From Selenomonas ruminantium subsp. lactilytica TAM6421 (lineage in GTDB: Bacteria > Bacillota > Negativicutes > Selenomonadales > Selenomonadaceae), in contig NC_017068.1 in NCBI RefSeq assembly GCF_000284095.1, positions 1,240,001 to 1,304,000 on the forward strand: a stretch of 64,000 nucleotides of DNA, given 5' to 3'. Positions 1 through 8,644 of this stretch are shown here, piece after piece. Each line of letters begins with the position of its first letter. Position 1 is the stretch's first letter. The notes under the pieces were generated by a model, which was not told the DNA's origin, did not search any database, and saw only the letters and a list, made by a program, of their open reading frames with translations. The position numbers and the translations under genes are program-made.

Positions 1-1
1 A

Positions 2-901
2 AAAATCCAGTTCATGGGCAAGGAATACACGGTTGAGGAAGCTACGGTGGATTCCTTCAAAGGCGTGGACATCGCTCTGTTCGCTGGCGGCAGCGCCAGC
101 AAGGAGTTCGCTCCGGCTGCTGTAAAGGCTGGTGCTGTGGTTATCGATAACTCCAGCACCTTCCGCATGGACCCGGAAGTTCCTCTGGTTGTGCCGGAAG
201 TCAACCCGGAAGCCATTGCCCAGCATAAGGGCATCATTGCCAATCCGAACTGCTCCACGATCATCATGGTCATGGCCCTGAAGCCGCTCTATGATATTTC
301 CAAGATCAAGCGCGTGGTTGTTTCCACCTATCAGGCCGTATCCGGTGGCGGCAAGGAAGCCATGGCAGAGCTTGAGCAGCAGGTGGCCGATATCGTAGCA
401 GGCAAGCCTGTTACGGCCAATATCCTGCCGGGTGCTGCCCTCAAGAAACATTATCAGATTGCCTTCAACCTGCTGCCGCAGATCGATGTCTTCAAGGAAA
501 ACCTCTACACCAAAGAGGAAATGAAGATGATCGACGAGACAAAGAAGATCATGAGCGATCAGGATATGCGCATTACGGCTACCACCATCCGCGTGCCGGT
601 ATACCGCAGCCATGCGGAATCCGTCAACGTGGAATTTGCGGACGAAGTCAGCGTCGAAGCTGCCCGCAAGGCCCTCGCAGCTTTCCCGGGTGTTGAAGTG
701 GTGGACAATCCGGATGAACAGCTCTATCCGCAGCCGCTGGAAACCTCTGGCAAGAATGATGTAGCGGTTGGCCGTCTGCGCAAGGACTATTCCATCGAGA
801 ATGGCCTGAACATGTGGATCTGCGGTGACCAGATCCGCAAGGGCGCAGCTCTCAATGCTCTGCAGATTGCTGAATATATGATTGAACATGAAATGGTGTA
901 A
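2..901 (+). CDS. asd: Aspartate-semialdehyde dehydrogenase, 5'-truncated by window edge
   Basis: Reduces L-aspartyl-4-phosphate to aspartate semialdehyde with NADPH, the branch-point step to lysine/diaminopimelate, threonine and methionine. The reading frame is open to the left edge (Lys-Ile-Gln-Phe precede the first Met at base 14), so the start and roughly the first 35 residues of the NADP-binding Rossmann domain lie outside. The visible part has the substrate-domain hallmarks: the active-site cysteine in NPNCSTI (Cys80 counted from Met at base 14), the SGGGKEAM stretch, and the C-terminal GDQIRKGAALNALQIAEY. The gene ends in its own hairpin terminator, so it is not cotranscribed with tatA. 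The aspartate kinase of the same pathway is 12 kb away with its own promoter. The family call is secure. Confidence 0.96.
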   Translation, partial: KIQFMGKEYTVEEATVDSFKGVDIALFAGGSASKEFAPAAVKAGAVVIDNSSTFRMDPEVPLVVPEVNPEAIAQHKGIIANPNCSTIIMVMALKPLYDISKIKRVVVSTYQAVSGGGKEAMAELEQQVADIVAGKPVTANILPGAALKKHYQIAFNLLPQIDVFKENLYTKEEMKMIDETKKIMSDQDMRITATTIRVPVYRSHAESVNVEFADEVSVEAARKALAAFPGVEVVDNPDEQLYPQPLETSGKNDVAVGRLRKDYSIENGLNMWICGDQIRKGAALNALQIAEYMIEHEMV

Positions 902-918
902 GCGCCATTGATGATATG

Positions 919-950
919 GGACTGGCAGTATGACTGTCGGTCCTTTTCTT
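919..950 (+). terminator. Rho-independent terminator of asd
   Basis: Ten-base-pair stem GGACTGGCAG / CTGTCGGTCC (two wobble pairs), five-base loop, then TTTTCTT. It starts 18 bases after the asd stop codon. Confidence 0.75.
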
Positions 951-1012
951 ATGCATATGAGAAGTTTATGGAGTTATAATAAAATCCTATTGGAAACTTG
1001 CCTCTGGTGACA

Positions 1013-1041
1013 TTGAGATTTTTCTTGATTTTCGCTATAAT
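1013..1041 (+). promoter_or_regulatory. Sigma-70-type promoter of tatA operon
   Basis: TTGAGA (1013-1018), 17-base spacer, TATAAT (1036-1041). It lies 42 bases upstream of the tatA start, with AGGAGG between. Confidence 0.75.
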
Positions 1042-1082
1042 GGATAGGTGTAGAAAGATTAACGGTTTTAGGAGGAATTATC

Positions 1083-1301
1083 ATGATTAGTCCATATACT
1101 GCAGGTGCGCTGGTGCTCGTAGCATTGATCGTGTTTGGCCCGAGCAAGCTGCCGGAAATCGGCAAGGCACTGGGCAAGGGCATCAAGGAATTCAAGTCCG
1201 GTGTGGCTGAGGAAAGCAAGAAACCGGAAGAGCAGCAGATGTTGAACGTGACCGAGCAGCCGAAAGAACTGCCTAAGGCTGACCAGCAGACGAAGCAGTA
1301 A
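1083..1301 (+). CDS. tatA: Twin-arginine translocase subunit TatA/TatE
   Basis: Pore-forming component of the Tat system, which moves folded, usually cofactor-bearing proteins across the inner membrane. The 72-residue protein has the classic layout. A single short N-terminal membrane helix (about residues 5-18) is followed by the [14 protein letters not shown] hinge/amphipathic helix and an acidic, Gln-rich charged tail. The start is an ATG preceded by TTAGGAGG with good spacing. It is the first gene of an operon with tatC 13 bases downstream. There is no separate tatB nearby, so this may be the minimal two-component TatAC system usual in Firmicutes. Confidence 0.95.
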   Translation: MISPYTAGALVLVALIVFGPSKLPEIGKALGKGIKEFKSGVAEESKKPEEQQMLNVTEQPKELPKADQQTKQ

Positions 1302-1314
1302 GCTGGTGGTGTAG

Positions 1315-2088
1315 ATGGCAGAAGAACAAAAATATGAAGAAATCGAGGCGCCAAAGCAGATTGGCGCCCCGGCAGATGCCGAAGTGGTGCTGGACGACGG
1401 CAGCATGTCCCTGATCGCCCATCTGACGGAGCTCAGGAGCCGGCTTATCAAGTGCCTGGTGGCGACGGCCATTGGCAGCTGCGTGGGCTACTTTTTCATT
1501 CAGGACATCATGCACTATATCACCCTGCCTGCAGGCAAGCTCTATTATATGCAGCCTGCGGAAGCCTTCTTCACCTATCTGAAGGTGGCCTGTGTGGCCG
1601 GGTTCCTCTTGGCACTGCCTATTATCTTTTGGCAGGTATGGCGGTTTTTCCTGCCGGCCCTGACCACCAGGGAACGCATGGTGCTTGGTATCGTGGTACC
1701 GACATCAGTCGTTCTTTTTTTCTGTGGGCTGGCTTTTTCCTTTTTCCTGGTATTGCCGGCGGGCATCAAGTTTTTCTTGGGCTTCGGCAATACGGAGCTG
1801 GAGGCATTATTATCCGTAAACAAATACTTTGACTTTGTCATCATGTTTGTGCTGCCCTTTGGCTTTATCTTTGAATTGCCGCTGGTCATGACCATCATGG
1901 GGAAACTGGGGCTGATCACTTCCGCCTTTCTCAAGAAGTATCAGCGGATCATCATCTTCCTATCCTTCGTGGTGGGGGCAATCATCACGCCGACGCCGGA
2001 TGTATTCACCCAGTCCATGATTGCCTTGCCAATCATTGTACTCTATGAAGTAGGCTATTTTATTGTTCGTTATATTTTACGCAGATAA
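1315..2088 (+). CDS. tatC: Twin-arginine translocase subunit TatC
   Basis: Multispanning Tat receptor that recognises the twin-arginine signal peptide and nucleates TatA. The protein has 257 residues, with about 30 acidic N-terminal residues before the conserved HLTELRSRLIK entry motif. About six hydrophobic helices follow. The acidic FYxxPAEAFFTYLK-type region appears here as MQPAEAFFTYLK, and the helix-5/6 part (VGAIITPTPDVFTQ) is characteristic. The ribosome-binding site is weak (GGTGGTGTAG), consistent with translational coupling to tatA 13 bases upstream. The next gene (UbiD-like) begins 15 bases after the stop, so the operon continues into quinone-type metabolism. Confidence 0.96.
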   Translation: MAEEQKYEEIEAPKQIGAPADAEVVLDDGSMSLIAHLTELRSRLIKCLVATAIGSCVGYFFIQDIMHYITLPAGKLYYMQPAEAFFTYLKVACVAGFLLALPIIFWQVWRFFLPALTTRERMVLGIVVPTSVVLFFCGLAFSFFLVLPAGIKFFLGFGNTELEALLSVNKYFDFVIMFVLPFGFIFELPLVMTIMGKLGLITSAFLKKYQRIIIFLSFVVGAIITPTPDVFTQSMIALPIIVLYEVGYFIVRYILRR

Positions 2089-2103
2089 AAAGGAGGTATT
2101 TGC

Positions 2104-3564
2104 TTGGCTTATAAGGATTTGCGGGAGTTTATGGCCGATTTGGAGTCCAAGGGGCTCTTGAAGCGCATAAAGACCGAGGTGGATCCCGAGCTGGAGATTA
2201 CGGAGATCACCGACCGGGTATCCAAGATGGAAGGGGACAAGAATGTCGCCCTGCTCTTTGAGAATGTCAAGGGCTCCAAGATGCCTGTGCTCATGAATGC
2301 CTTTGGCAGCTATGAGCGTATGGCCATGGCCCTGGGCGTGGAAAAGCTCGATGATGTGGGGGATGAGCTGCGGGAGATGCTGAAGCTTCCCTATGTTTCC
2401 CTGCAGAACAAGATGAGCGTTGTGACTATGATCCCCATGATCAAGCGGGCCATCAACTTCCCAAAATACGTGAAGAATGCGCCCTGCCAGGAAGTGGTGG
2501 AGACGGAAAATCCGAACTTGGATGAAATCCCCATCCTCAAATGCTGGCCGGATGATGGCGGCCCCTTCGTGACCTTGCCGCTGGTGTTCACCAAAAACCC
2601 AAAGACGGGTAAGCGCAATGTGGGCATGTACCGCCTGCAGAAATACGACAGCCGCACCACGGGCATGCATTGGCATATCCATAAGAACGGCGCCGAGAAT
2701 TTCCGGGATATGAAGGCCCAGGGCGGCGACCGCATCGAAGCGGCTGTGGCCATCGGTACAGATCCTGTGATTACCTATGCGGCAACGGCACCGCTGCCCC
2801 GGGACATCGACGAGATGGTCTTCGCCGGTTTCCTGCGGCATAAATCCGTGGAAATGGTCAAGTGCAAGACCGTGGATATCGAAGTGCCGGCTACGGCGGA
2901 AATCATTCTCGAAGGCTATGTGCTGACGGATGAGAAGCGCCGGGAAGGCCCTTTTGGCGACCATACAGGCTATTATTCCCTGGCGGACGATTATCCCGTG
3001 TTCCATATCACGGCCATCACCCACCGGAAAGACCCAATCTACTTCTCCACGGTGGTGGGCAAGCCTCCTATGGAGGACTGCTATCTGGCCAAAGCTACGG
3101 AACGCATCTTCCTGCCGCTGTTGCAGCAGATGCAGCCGGAAATCATCGATATCAATATGCCGCTGGAAGGCGTGTTCCATGACTGCTGCATCGTGTCCAT
3201 CAAGAAGCAGTACCCCATGCAGGCCCGTAAGGTCATGCATGCACTCTGGGGCATGGGCCAGATGATGAACGTCAAGATGATCATCGTGGTGGATGCCCAT
3301 GTGAACGTACAGGATTTGAAAGAAGTATGGTGGCGGGTGTATAATAATATCGATGCCAAGCACGATCTGGAAATCGTGGAAGGCCCGCTGGATGTTCTGG
3401 ATCATTCCTCGCCTATGGCGAAATGGGGTTCCAAGATGGGCATTGATGCCACCAAGACCTGGCCGGAGGAAGGCCATACCCGCGAATGGCCGGAGGAAAT
3501 CAATATGAGCGAGGAAATCAAGGCCAGGGTTGACGCCAAGTGGAAGGAGCTTGGTCTGGATTGA
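2104..3564 (+). CDS. UbiD family prenylated-FMN decarboxylase
   Basis: UbiD enzymes use prenylated FMN to remove carboxylates from aromatic or unsaturated acids. In this neighbourhood the likely role is in quinone (menaquinone, futalosine-type) biosynthesis, because a UbiA-type prenyltransferase follows directly. The 486-residue length fits the family. The N-terminus carries the typical ALLFENVKGSKMPVLMNAFGS block, and the middle has FVTLPLVFTKNPKTGKRNVGMYR and EGPFGDHTGYYS, conserved in the cofactor site. The start is a TTG, seven bases after AGGAGG. The 3' end overlaps the start of the next gene as TTGA, indicating translational coupling. The exact substrate cannot be read from sequence; phenolic-acid decarboxylation is the alternative. 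Confidence 0.88.
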   Translation: MAYKDLREFMADLESKGLLKRIKTEVDPELEITEITDRVSKMEGDKNVALLFENVKGSKMPVLMNAFGSYERMAMALGVEKLDDVGDELREMLKLPYVSLQNKMSVVTMIPMIKRAINFPKYVKNAPCQEVVETENPNLDEIPILKCWPDDGGPFVTLPLVFTKNPKTGKRNVGMYRLQKYDSRTTGMHWHIHKNGAENFRDMKAQGGDRIEAAVAIGTDPVITYAATAPLPRDIDEMVFAGFLRHKSVEMVKCKTVDIEVPATAEIILEGYVLTDEKRREGPFGDHTGYYSLADDYPVFHITAITHRKDPIYFSTVVGKPPMEDCYLAKATERIFLPLLQQMQPEIIDINMPLEGVFHDCCIVSIKKQYPMQARKVMHALWGMGQMMNVKMIIVVDAHVNVQDLKEVWWRVYNNIDAKHDLEIVEGPLDVLDHSSPMAKWGSKMGIDATKTWPEEGHTREWPEEINMSEEIKARVDAKWKELGLD

Positions 3565-4409
3565 TTGATATAAAAGCCCATATTAATAACGTGGCCCTGC
3601 ACCACACCATCTTTGACTTGCCCTTTGCCTTTATGGGGGCGGTCCTGGCGGCAGGGGGCAGGCCCAGTTTCCACGATTTGTTTTGGATTGCCCTGGCTAT
3701 TACCACGGGGCGGGCGGCAGCGCTGGCCATGGATAATCTGGCTGATCTCAAATATGACAGCCAGCAGCCCCGCATGAGCTATCGGGCCATGGTGCAGGGG
3801 CGCATCAGCAAAAGAGAGGCTAAAGTCTTCATCGGAATTTGCCTGTTGTTGATGGTTCTTTCGGTGCTCCATCTGCATCCGATCTGCATTTATCTGTTGC
3901 CTCTGGCGGCGCTGCCCTTTATGATTTATCCGTTCACTAAGCGCTTTACCGGTTGGTGCCATCTCTTTTTGGGCGTGGCCATTGGTATGGCGCCTGCGGG
4001 AGGCTGGGTAGGCGTCAGCGGGCAGATTACCATGCCCATGGTGCTGCTGTGCATTGCGGTGGCCCTTTGGATTGGTGCCTTTGATGCCATGTACGGTGCC
4101 CAGGACGAGGAGTTTGACAAGAGTCAGGGACTGCATTCACTGGCCACAGAGTACGGAGCAAACAATGCCTTCCGCCTGTCGGCGGCCATGCATGTTGTCT
4201 GCATCGCCTGCTTCTTTGCTGTGGGGGTAATGCTTACCCTGGGGCAGTTGTATTTTATTGGCGTGGGCATTGCGGCTGGTACGCTCATTTATCAGCACCG
4301 CATTGTGAGCCCCACGGATTTCAGCCGGGTAACCCAGGGATATTTCATGCGCAACGGCATTGTGTCCGTAGCCATCTTTGCCTGTGCCTGGCTGAGCTAC
4401 ATTTTTTGA
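3561..4409 (+). CDS. UbiA family prenyltransferase
   Basis: Integral membrane transferase that attaches a polyprenyl chain to an aromatic acceptor. Paired with the UbiD-like decarboxylase it probably serves menaquinone biosynthesis (MqnP/UbiA-like role; inference). Both aspartate-rich motifs are visible: DNLADLKYD near residue 60 (NDxxDxxxD type) and DAMYGAQDEEFD near residue 180. About eight hydrophobic helices separate them. I choose the TTG at 3561, eleven bases after AAGGAG and overlapping the UbiD stop (TTGA). An in-frame GTG at 3540 would precede that ribosome site. The gene is followed by a TTTGAC-rich repeat and then folD. Confidence 0.87.
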   Translation: MIDIKAHINNVALHHTIFDLPFAFMGAVLAAGGRPSFHDLFWIALAITTGRAAALAMDNLADLKYDSQQPRMSYRAMVQGRISKREAKVFIGICLLLMVLSVLHLHPICIYLLPLAALPFMIYPFTKRFTGWCHLFLGVAIGMAPAGGWVGVSGQITMPMVLLCIAVALWIGAFDAMYGAQDEEFDKSQGLHSLATEYGANNAFRLSAAMHVVCIACFFAVGVMLTLGQLYFIGVGIAAGTLIYQHRIVSPTDFSRVTQGYFMRNGIVSVAIFACAWLSYIF

Positions 4410-4456
4410 TATTTGACAGTTGACGTTGACTTTTGACATTTGACTTTTGAGGTGAC
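4408..4456. repeat. TTTGAC-rich intergenic repeat, copy 1
   Basis: The gap between the ubiA-like gene and folD is filled by reiterated TTGAC/TTTTGA units. Bases 4425-4450 are identical to 41355-41380, 37 kb away. Related sequences occur at 16121-16153, 51918-51965 and 53607-53642. Confidence 0.7.
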
Positions 4457-4459
4457 CCT

Positions 4460-5320
4460 ATGTCCGCTAAGATTTTGGAAGGCAAGTTTTTCGCACAGCA
4501 ATTAAAAGATGATGCAGGGCGCCGGGCGGCGGCTTTGCAGGAAGAGTATGGCCGCGCTCCGGGGCTGGCGGTTATCCGCGTGGGTAACGACCCGGCCTCT
4601 GAGGTCTATGTCCGCAATAAGGACAAGGCCTGCGCTGCTTTGGGTATCTATTCCGAGGTTATCGCCATGCCGGAAGAGACCACCAAGGATGAACTCATTG
4701 CCCGTATCGATGCGCTGAATGCGGATGATAAAATTGATGGCATTCTTGTGCAGCTGCCTTTGCCGGCGCAGATTGCCAAAGACGAGGCGGAAATCCTCAA
4801 TCGCATTGACCCGTCAAAAGATGTGGATGGCTTCCATCCCGTCAACGTGGGCAAGATGGTGACGGGGGAGCCGGCTTTGTTGCCCTGCACGCCGGCCGGC
4901 TGCATTCGCATGCTGGAAATGGCAGGCATTGAGATTGCAGGCAAGCGGGCCGTGGTCATCGGCCGCAGCAATATCGTGGGCAAGCCCATGTTCCACCTGC
5001 TGATGGCCAAGAATGCTACGGTGACAGTATGCCATTCCCGCACGGAGAATCTGGCGGAAATCACCCGTCAGGCAGATATTCTGGTGGCGGCCATCGGCAA
5101 GCCTCAGTTTGTAAAAAAAGATATGGTAAAACCAGGTGCGACGGTCATTGACGTGGGCATCAACCGCATTGCTCCCAAGAAATTGGTGGGGGATGTGGAT
5201 TTTGCAGAGGTCAGTGAAGTGGCAGGGGCTATCACGCCCGTACCGGGCGGTGTAGGCCTCCTGACCGTAGCCATGCTGATGCAGAATGTCGTGCAGGCGG
5301 CAGAAGCGCACCTGAGATAG
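4460..5320 (+). CDS. folD: Bifunctional methylenetetrahydrofolate dehydrogenase/cyclohydrolase FolD
   Basis: Interconverts methylene-, methenyl- and 10-formyl-tetrahydrofolate in the cytoplasm, feeding purine, formyl-Met and serine/glycine metabolism. The 286-residue protein shows the EVYVRNKDKAC catalytic lysine region, VQLPLP near residue 97, the nucleotide-binding GRSNIVGKP, and the C-terminal TPVPGGVGLLT (many homologues have GPMT at this point). The start ATG follows GAGGTGACCCT. It is followed within 140 bases by fhs, which makes the 10-formyl-THF that FolD converts, so the two form a functional pair even though a hairpin repeat separates them. Confidence 0.97.
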   Translation: MSAKILEGKFFAQQLKDDAGRRAAALQEEYGRAPGLAVIRVGNDPASEVYVRNKDKACAALGIYSEVIAMPEETTKDELIARIDALNADDKIDGILVQLPLPAQIAKDEAEILNRIDPSKDVDGFHPVNVGKMVTGEPALLPCTPAGCIRMLEMAGIEIAGKRAVVIGRSNIVGKPMFHLLMAKNATVTVCHSRTENLAEITRQADILVAAIGKPQFVKKDMVKPGATVIDVGINRIAPKKLVGDVDFAEVSEVAGAITPVPGGVGLLTVAMLMQNVVQAAEAHLR

Positions 5321-5342
5321 GTAGATAGAGACCATAAAGGGA

Positions 5343-5395
5343 CTCCTAGCTTCCCCCTCGGGGGGAAGTGGTGCGCAGCACCGAAAGGGGCAACT
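5343..5395. repeat. GC-rich double-hairpin repeat between folD and fhs
   Basis: Two adjacent palindromes: CTTCCCCC/GGGGGGAAG, then GGTGCGCAGCACC, followed by GAAAGGGGCAAC and later TTTTTCTT. It looks like a dispersed intergenic hairpin element and may also attenuate read-through from folD. I see only one copy in this window. Confidence 0.5.
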
Positions 5396-5458
5396 TTATT
5401 GGTCTTTTTCTTAAATAAATAGCTTTATGTAATTGATTGCAGAGGAGAAGAAAGCTCA

Positions 5459-7126
5459 ATGAAAACCGATGTGGAAATTGCGCAGAGCGCACAGATGCAG
5501 GACATTCGTCGTATCGCTGAGAAACTGGAAATCTCAGAGGACGAACTGGAACTCTATGGCAAGTACAAGGCCAAGATCAGTCTGGATGCCTGGCAGCGTG
5601 TAAAGAACAGGGAAAACGGCAAATTGGTGCTGGTTACCGCCATCAACCCCACGCCGGCTGGCGAAGGAAAGACTACCACCAGTGTTGGTCTGGCCGATGC
5701 CTTCCATAAACAGGGTAAGAAAGTGGCCGTGGCCTTGCGTGAACCTTCTTTAGGCCCCTGCTTTGGCCTCAAGGGCGGCGCTGCTGGCGGCGGTTATGCT
5801 CAGGTGGTGCCCATGGAGGACATCAACCTGCACTTCACGGGAGACTTCCATGCCATCACGACGGCCCATAACTTGTTGGCTGCTGTGATTGACAACCATA
5901 TCCAGCAGGGCAATGCCCTGGATATCGACGTGCGCCGGGTGGTTTGGAAGCGCGTCCTCGACCTCAACGACCGTGCCCTGCGCCATGTGGTGATCGGCAT
6001 GGGCGGCAAGGCTCATGGCGTGCCCCGGGAAACGGGCTTTGATATCACCGTGGCTTCGGAAATGATGGCCATTCTCTGCCTGGCTTCTGACCTTGAGGAT
6101 ATGAAGAAACGTCTGGGCGAGATCGTGGTGGCTTACACCCGTGATGGCCGTGCTGTGCGGGCTAAGGAACTCAATGTGACCGGTGCCCTGACCTTGCTCT
6201 TCAAGGATGCCATCAAGCCGAATCTGGTACAGACGCTGGAAGGCACGCCGGCCTTTATCCATGGCGGCCCCTTTGCCAATATCGCCCATGGCTGCAACAG
6301 CGTTATGGCTACGAAATTCGCCCTGAAATTTGCCGATGTGGTGGTGACGGAAGCCGGCTTCGGTGCCGACCTGGGCGCTGAGAAGTTCCTGGACATCAAA
6401 TGCCGTTTTGCCGGTATCCATCCCGATGCCGTGGTCATTGTGGCTACGGTCCGTGCCCTCAAGATGCATGGCGGCATGGATAAGAAGGATCTCGGTCAGG
6501 TCAATATGGAAGCCTTGGAAAAAGGTATGCAGAACCTCGAAAAGCATATCGAGAATATCCAGAAGTTCGGCCTGCCCGCGGTGGTGGCTATCAACGCCTT
6601 CCCCACGGATACGAAAGAGGAACTGGACTTCGTGGAAGCTGCCTGCAACAAACGCGGCGCTGAAGTTGCCCTGTCCGAAGTCTGGGCAAAAGGCGGCGAA
6701 GGCGGCCTGAAGCTGGCGGAAAAAGTCGAAGCAGCCATGCAGAAGGAAAACAACTTCCACTTTATCTATGAGACCGAGCAGAGTGTGGAGGAGAAGATCA
6801 CCGCCATTGCCAAGGAAATCTATGGTGCTGACGGCATTTCCTTCACGGCTGCAGCCCAGAAACAGCTGGCAGAGATCAAGGAACTGGGCTTCGACAAGAT
6901 GCCCGTCTGCATGGCCAAGACGCAGTATTCCCTGTCTGACGATGCCACGAAGATTGGCCGTCCGGAAGGCTTTACGGTTACGGTGCGCGAACTACGGATT
7001 TCCGCCGGTGCCGGCTTTATCGTGGCGCTGACAGGCAATATCCTGACCATGCCAGGCCTGCCCAAGAAACCGGCTGCCGAGAACATGGATATCGACAATG
7101 ACGGCAAGATTACCGGCTTGTTCTAA
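5459..7126 (+). CDS. fhs: Formate--tetrahydrofolate ligase
   Basis: ATP-dependent ligation of formate to tetrahydrofolate giving 10-formyl-THF; it supplies C1 units and is the entry step of the methyl branch in acetogens. The 555-residue length is standard. The ATP-binding loop [16 protein letters not shown] lies near residue 62. [19 protein letters not shown] and the [10 protein letters not shown] block follow, and the C-terminus ends with [14 protein letters not shown], typical of the family. The ATG is about eleven bases after GAGGAG. No terminator follows the stop directly; instead a structured region (7151-7466) begins 24 bases later, so fhs transcripts probably run into it. Confidence 0.97.
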   Translation: MKTDVEIAQSAQMQDIRRIAEKLEISEDELELYGKYKAKISLDAWQRVKNRENGKLVLVTAINPTPAGEGKTTTSVGLADAFHKQGKKVAVALREPSLGPCFGLKGGAAGGGYAQVVPMEDINLHFTGDFHAITTAHNLLAAVIDNHIQQGNALDIDVRRVVWKRVLDLNDRALRHVVIGMGGKAHGVPRETGFDITVASEMMAILCLASDLEDMKKRLGEIVVAYTRDGRAVRAKELNVTGALTLLFKDAIKPNLVQTLEGTPAFIHGGPFANIAHGCNSVMATKFALKFADVVVTEAGFGADLGAEKFLDIKCRFAGIHPDAVVIVATVRALKMHGGMDKKDLGQVNMEALEKGMQNLEKHIENIQKFGLPAVVAINAFPTDTKEELDFVEAACNKRGAEVALSEVWAKGGEGGLKLAEKVEAAMQKENNFHFIYETEQSVEEKITAIAKEIYGADGISFTAAAQKQLAEIKELGFDKMPVCMAKTQYSLSDDATKIGRPEGFTVTVRELRISAGAGFIVALTGNILTMPGLPKKPAAENMDIDNDGKITGLF

Positions 7127-7150
7127 GTTAATCAATAAAAAGCTGTGAAA

Positions 7151-7466
7151 ATTGCAGTTTGTAGATGCGAGCCTAAACTCTTTTGTTACAGCTCAGTGGG
7201 GCGGCGGTGGGAATACTTTTCCGCCGCTGCACTAAATGACCCGCCAGCAGAACTACGCATCTTCCAGTAACCTGCGCCGGTCTTGCCCGGCGCCATCTGG
7301 CTAAACAGCTCTAAAATTGCCGAGAGGGTCGTTTTAGCGGAAACAGAAAAAGTACTCCCCCGTGAACCCCTGACTGCGTATGAACGGGATGCCTTCAGCA
7401 CGAACGCGCCGACAAACTGCAATATAAGGCAGTCCGCCGACTCTGTTGAGTTAGCGGACTGCCTTT
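7151..7466 (+). ncRNA. Candidate structured non-coding RNA, family not identified
   Basis: There is no credible protein gene in the 409 bases between fhs and fba. The region has a nested set of helices. A perfect 12-bp closing helix pairs 7151-7162 with 7412-7423. A 7-bp helix (7163-7169/7256-7262) stacks directly on it. A 13-bp stem with two imperfect pairs follows (7195-7207/7221-7233), then a 7-bp GC stem (7274-7280/7287-7293) inside CCAG/CTGG, then CTAAAA/TTTTAG (7311-7316/7332-7337) and CCCGT/ACGGG (7359-7363/7384-7388). A plus-strand terminator closes it. The next gene is on the opposite strand, so this is not a 5' leader. It lacks the tmRNA, RNase P and SRP signature sequences I know. 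The raiA motif is an untested alternative. Confidence 0.6.
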
Positions 7467-7472
7467 GTTATT
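7428..7472 (+). terminator. Terminator of the candidate RNA / fhs transcript
   Basis: Ten-base-pair perfect stem GGCAGTCCGC / GCGGACTGCC with a small inner ACTC/GAGT helix, followed by TTTGTTATT on the plus strand. The other strand lacks a T tract, so it acts rightward. Confidence 0.8.
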
Positions 7473-7486
7473 AGAAGGAATCTATC

Positions 7487-7520
7487 AAAAAAAGAAGCTC
7501 CGGACGGAGCTTCTTTTTTT
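7487..7520 (-). terminator. Terminator of fba (possibly bidirectional)
   Basis: A near-continuous palindrome of AGAAGCTCCG and its complement, flanked by A7 and T7. It sits just downstream of the fba stop on the minus strand and could also stop rightward transcripts. Confidence 0.85.
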
Positions 7521-7535
7521 ATGCCAGTCAGGCAA

Positions 7536-8531
7536 TTATTTTGCGTTGATGAGCGCCATGATTTCGTCTGCACGGCCATCGGAACCCAGAACTTCTTTGA
7601 TCTTGTGTTCAACGAGTTCTTTGATGTAAGCGCGGCCATCAGCAACATACTGACGCGGGTCGAAGTGGCCCGGGTTAGCCATGAAGTGCTCACGGATACC
7701 AGCCGTAAGAGCCAGACGCAGGTCGGAGTCGATGTTGATCTTGCAAACTGCGGATTTAGCAGCTTTGCGGAGCTGATCTTCAGGAATACCGATAGCATCG
7801 TCCAGTTTACCGCCGTTAGCGTTGATGATCTGAACGTACTTCGGAATAACGGAAGAAGCACCATGGAGAACGATCGGGAACTCAGGAATCTTCTTCTCGA
7901 TTTCAGCCAGGATATCGAAACGCAGTTCGGGCGGTACGAGAACGCCTTCAGCGTTGCGCGTGCACTGTTCCGGCTTGAACTTGAATGCACCATGGGAAGT
8001 ACCAATAGCGATAGCCAGGGAGTCTACGCCAGTTTCTCTAACGAACTCTTCAACTTCTTCCGGCTGCGTGTAAGCTGCTTCGTGAGCGGCAACCTTAACA
8101 TCATCTTCGATACCAGCCAGTTTGCCCAGCTCAGCTTCTACGCAAACGCCATGTTCATGAGCGTAAGCAACAACTTCCTGCGTACGTTTGATGTTCTCTT
8201 TGAAATCATAATGAGAACCATCGAACATTACGGAAGTGAAACCGTCATCGATGCAGGCTTTGCAGGTTTCGAAATCTGCGCCATGGTCGAGGTGCAGAGC
8301 AACAGGAATGTCATTGACTTCCAGAGCAGCCTCAACGAGGTGACGGAGATACGGGCCCTTTGCATATTTGCGGGCACCCGCGGATGCCTGCAGGATAACC
8401 GGGGAGTTCAGCTCAGCAGCTGCTTCCGTGATACCCTGTACGATTTCCATGTTGTTGACGTTGAAAGCACCGATAGCGTAGCCGCCTTCGTAAGCTTTCT
8501 TGAACATTTCTTTAGTTCCAACTAATGGCAT
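7536..8531 (-). CDS. fba: Class II fructose-bisphosphate aldolase
   Basis: Zinc-dependent cleavage of fructose 1,6-bisphosphate to glyceraldehyde-3-phosphate and dihydroxyacetone phosphate, central to glycolysis and gluconeogenesis. The 331-residue protein has the zinc ligands in order: ALHLDHGAD near residue 84, MFDGSHYD near 105, GTSHGAFK near 180 and the phosphate-binding LHGASSV near 213. YAIGAFNVNN at the N-terminus is also diagnostic. The codon choice is strongly biased, as expected for a highly expressed gene, and this creates a long spurious open frame on the opposite strand. The ATG follows GGGGG on the minus strand. It is monocistronic, with its own promoter and terminator. Confidence 0.97.
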   Translation of the reverse strand: MPLVGTKEMFKKAYEGGYAIGAFNVNNMEIVQGITEAAAELNSPVILQASAGARKYAKGPYLRHLVEAALEVNDIPVALHLDHGADFETCKACIDDGFTSVMFDGSHYDFKENIKRTQEVVAYAHEHGVCVEAELGKLAGIEDDVKVAAHEAAYTQPEEVEEFVRETGVDSLAIAIGTSHGAFKFKPEQCTRNAEGVLVPPELRFDILAEIEKKIPEFPIVLHGASSVIPKYVQIINANGGKLDDAIGIPEDQLRKAAKSAVCKINIDSDLRLALTAGIREHFMANPGHFDPRQYVADGRAYIKELVEHKIKEVLGSDGRADEIMALINAK

Positions 8532-8584
8532 TTTTCATTACCCCCTAAGAATACTGTTCAATATTTTTTTGTTGAACCTTGATT

Positions 8585-8613
8585 ATTATATCATAGAAAA
8601 TACTTCTCGTATA
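8585..8613 (-). promoter_or_regulatory. Promoter of fba
   Basis: On the minus strand, TATAAT (8590-8585) sits 17 bases after a weak TATACG (8613-8608). The 5' UTR contains a GTTCAA/TTGAAC inverted repeat (about 8556-8577). Confidence 0.5.
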
Positions 8614-8644
8614 GGCTACGGGAAAAAATTTTAGAATCTTGTGT

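Noticed and set aside
2077-3477. 466-codon minus-strand frame opposite the UbiD-like gene
   Set aside because: His-rich composition with no motif and no ribosome site; the UbiD-like gene explains the region.
5343-5395. Folate (THF) riboswitch upstream of fhs
   Set aside because: The hairpins are simple GC palindromes and do not show the THF aptamer sequence; a repeat element fits better.
7186-7474. Two short frames (minus 7186-7422 and plus 7283-7474) in the fhs-fba gap
   Set aside because: No ribosome-binding sites, no recognisable protein features, and they lie across nested RNA helices, which explain the sequence better.
7521-8525. 334-codon plus-strand frame opposite fba
   Set aside because: It mirrors fba almost exactly. 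The minus-strand frame has all aldolase motifs and a ribosome site, so the plus frame is a shadow of biased codons.
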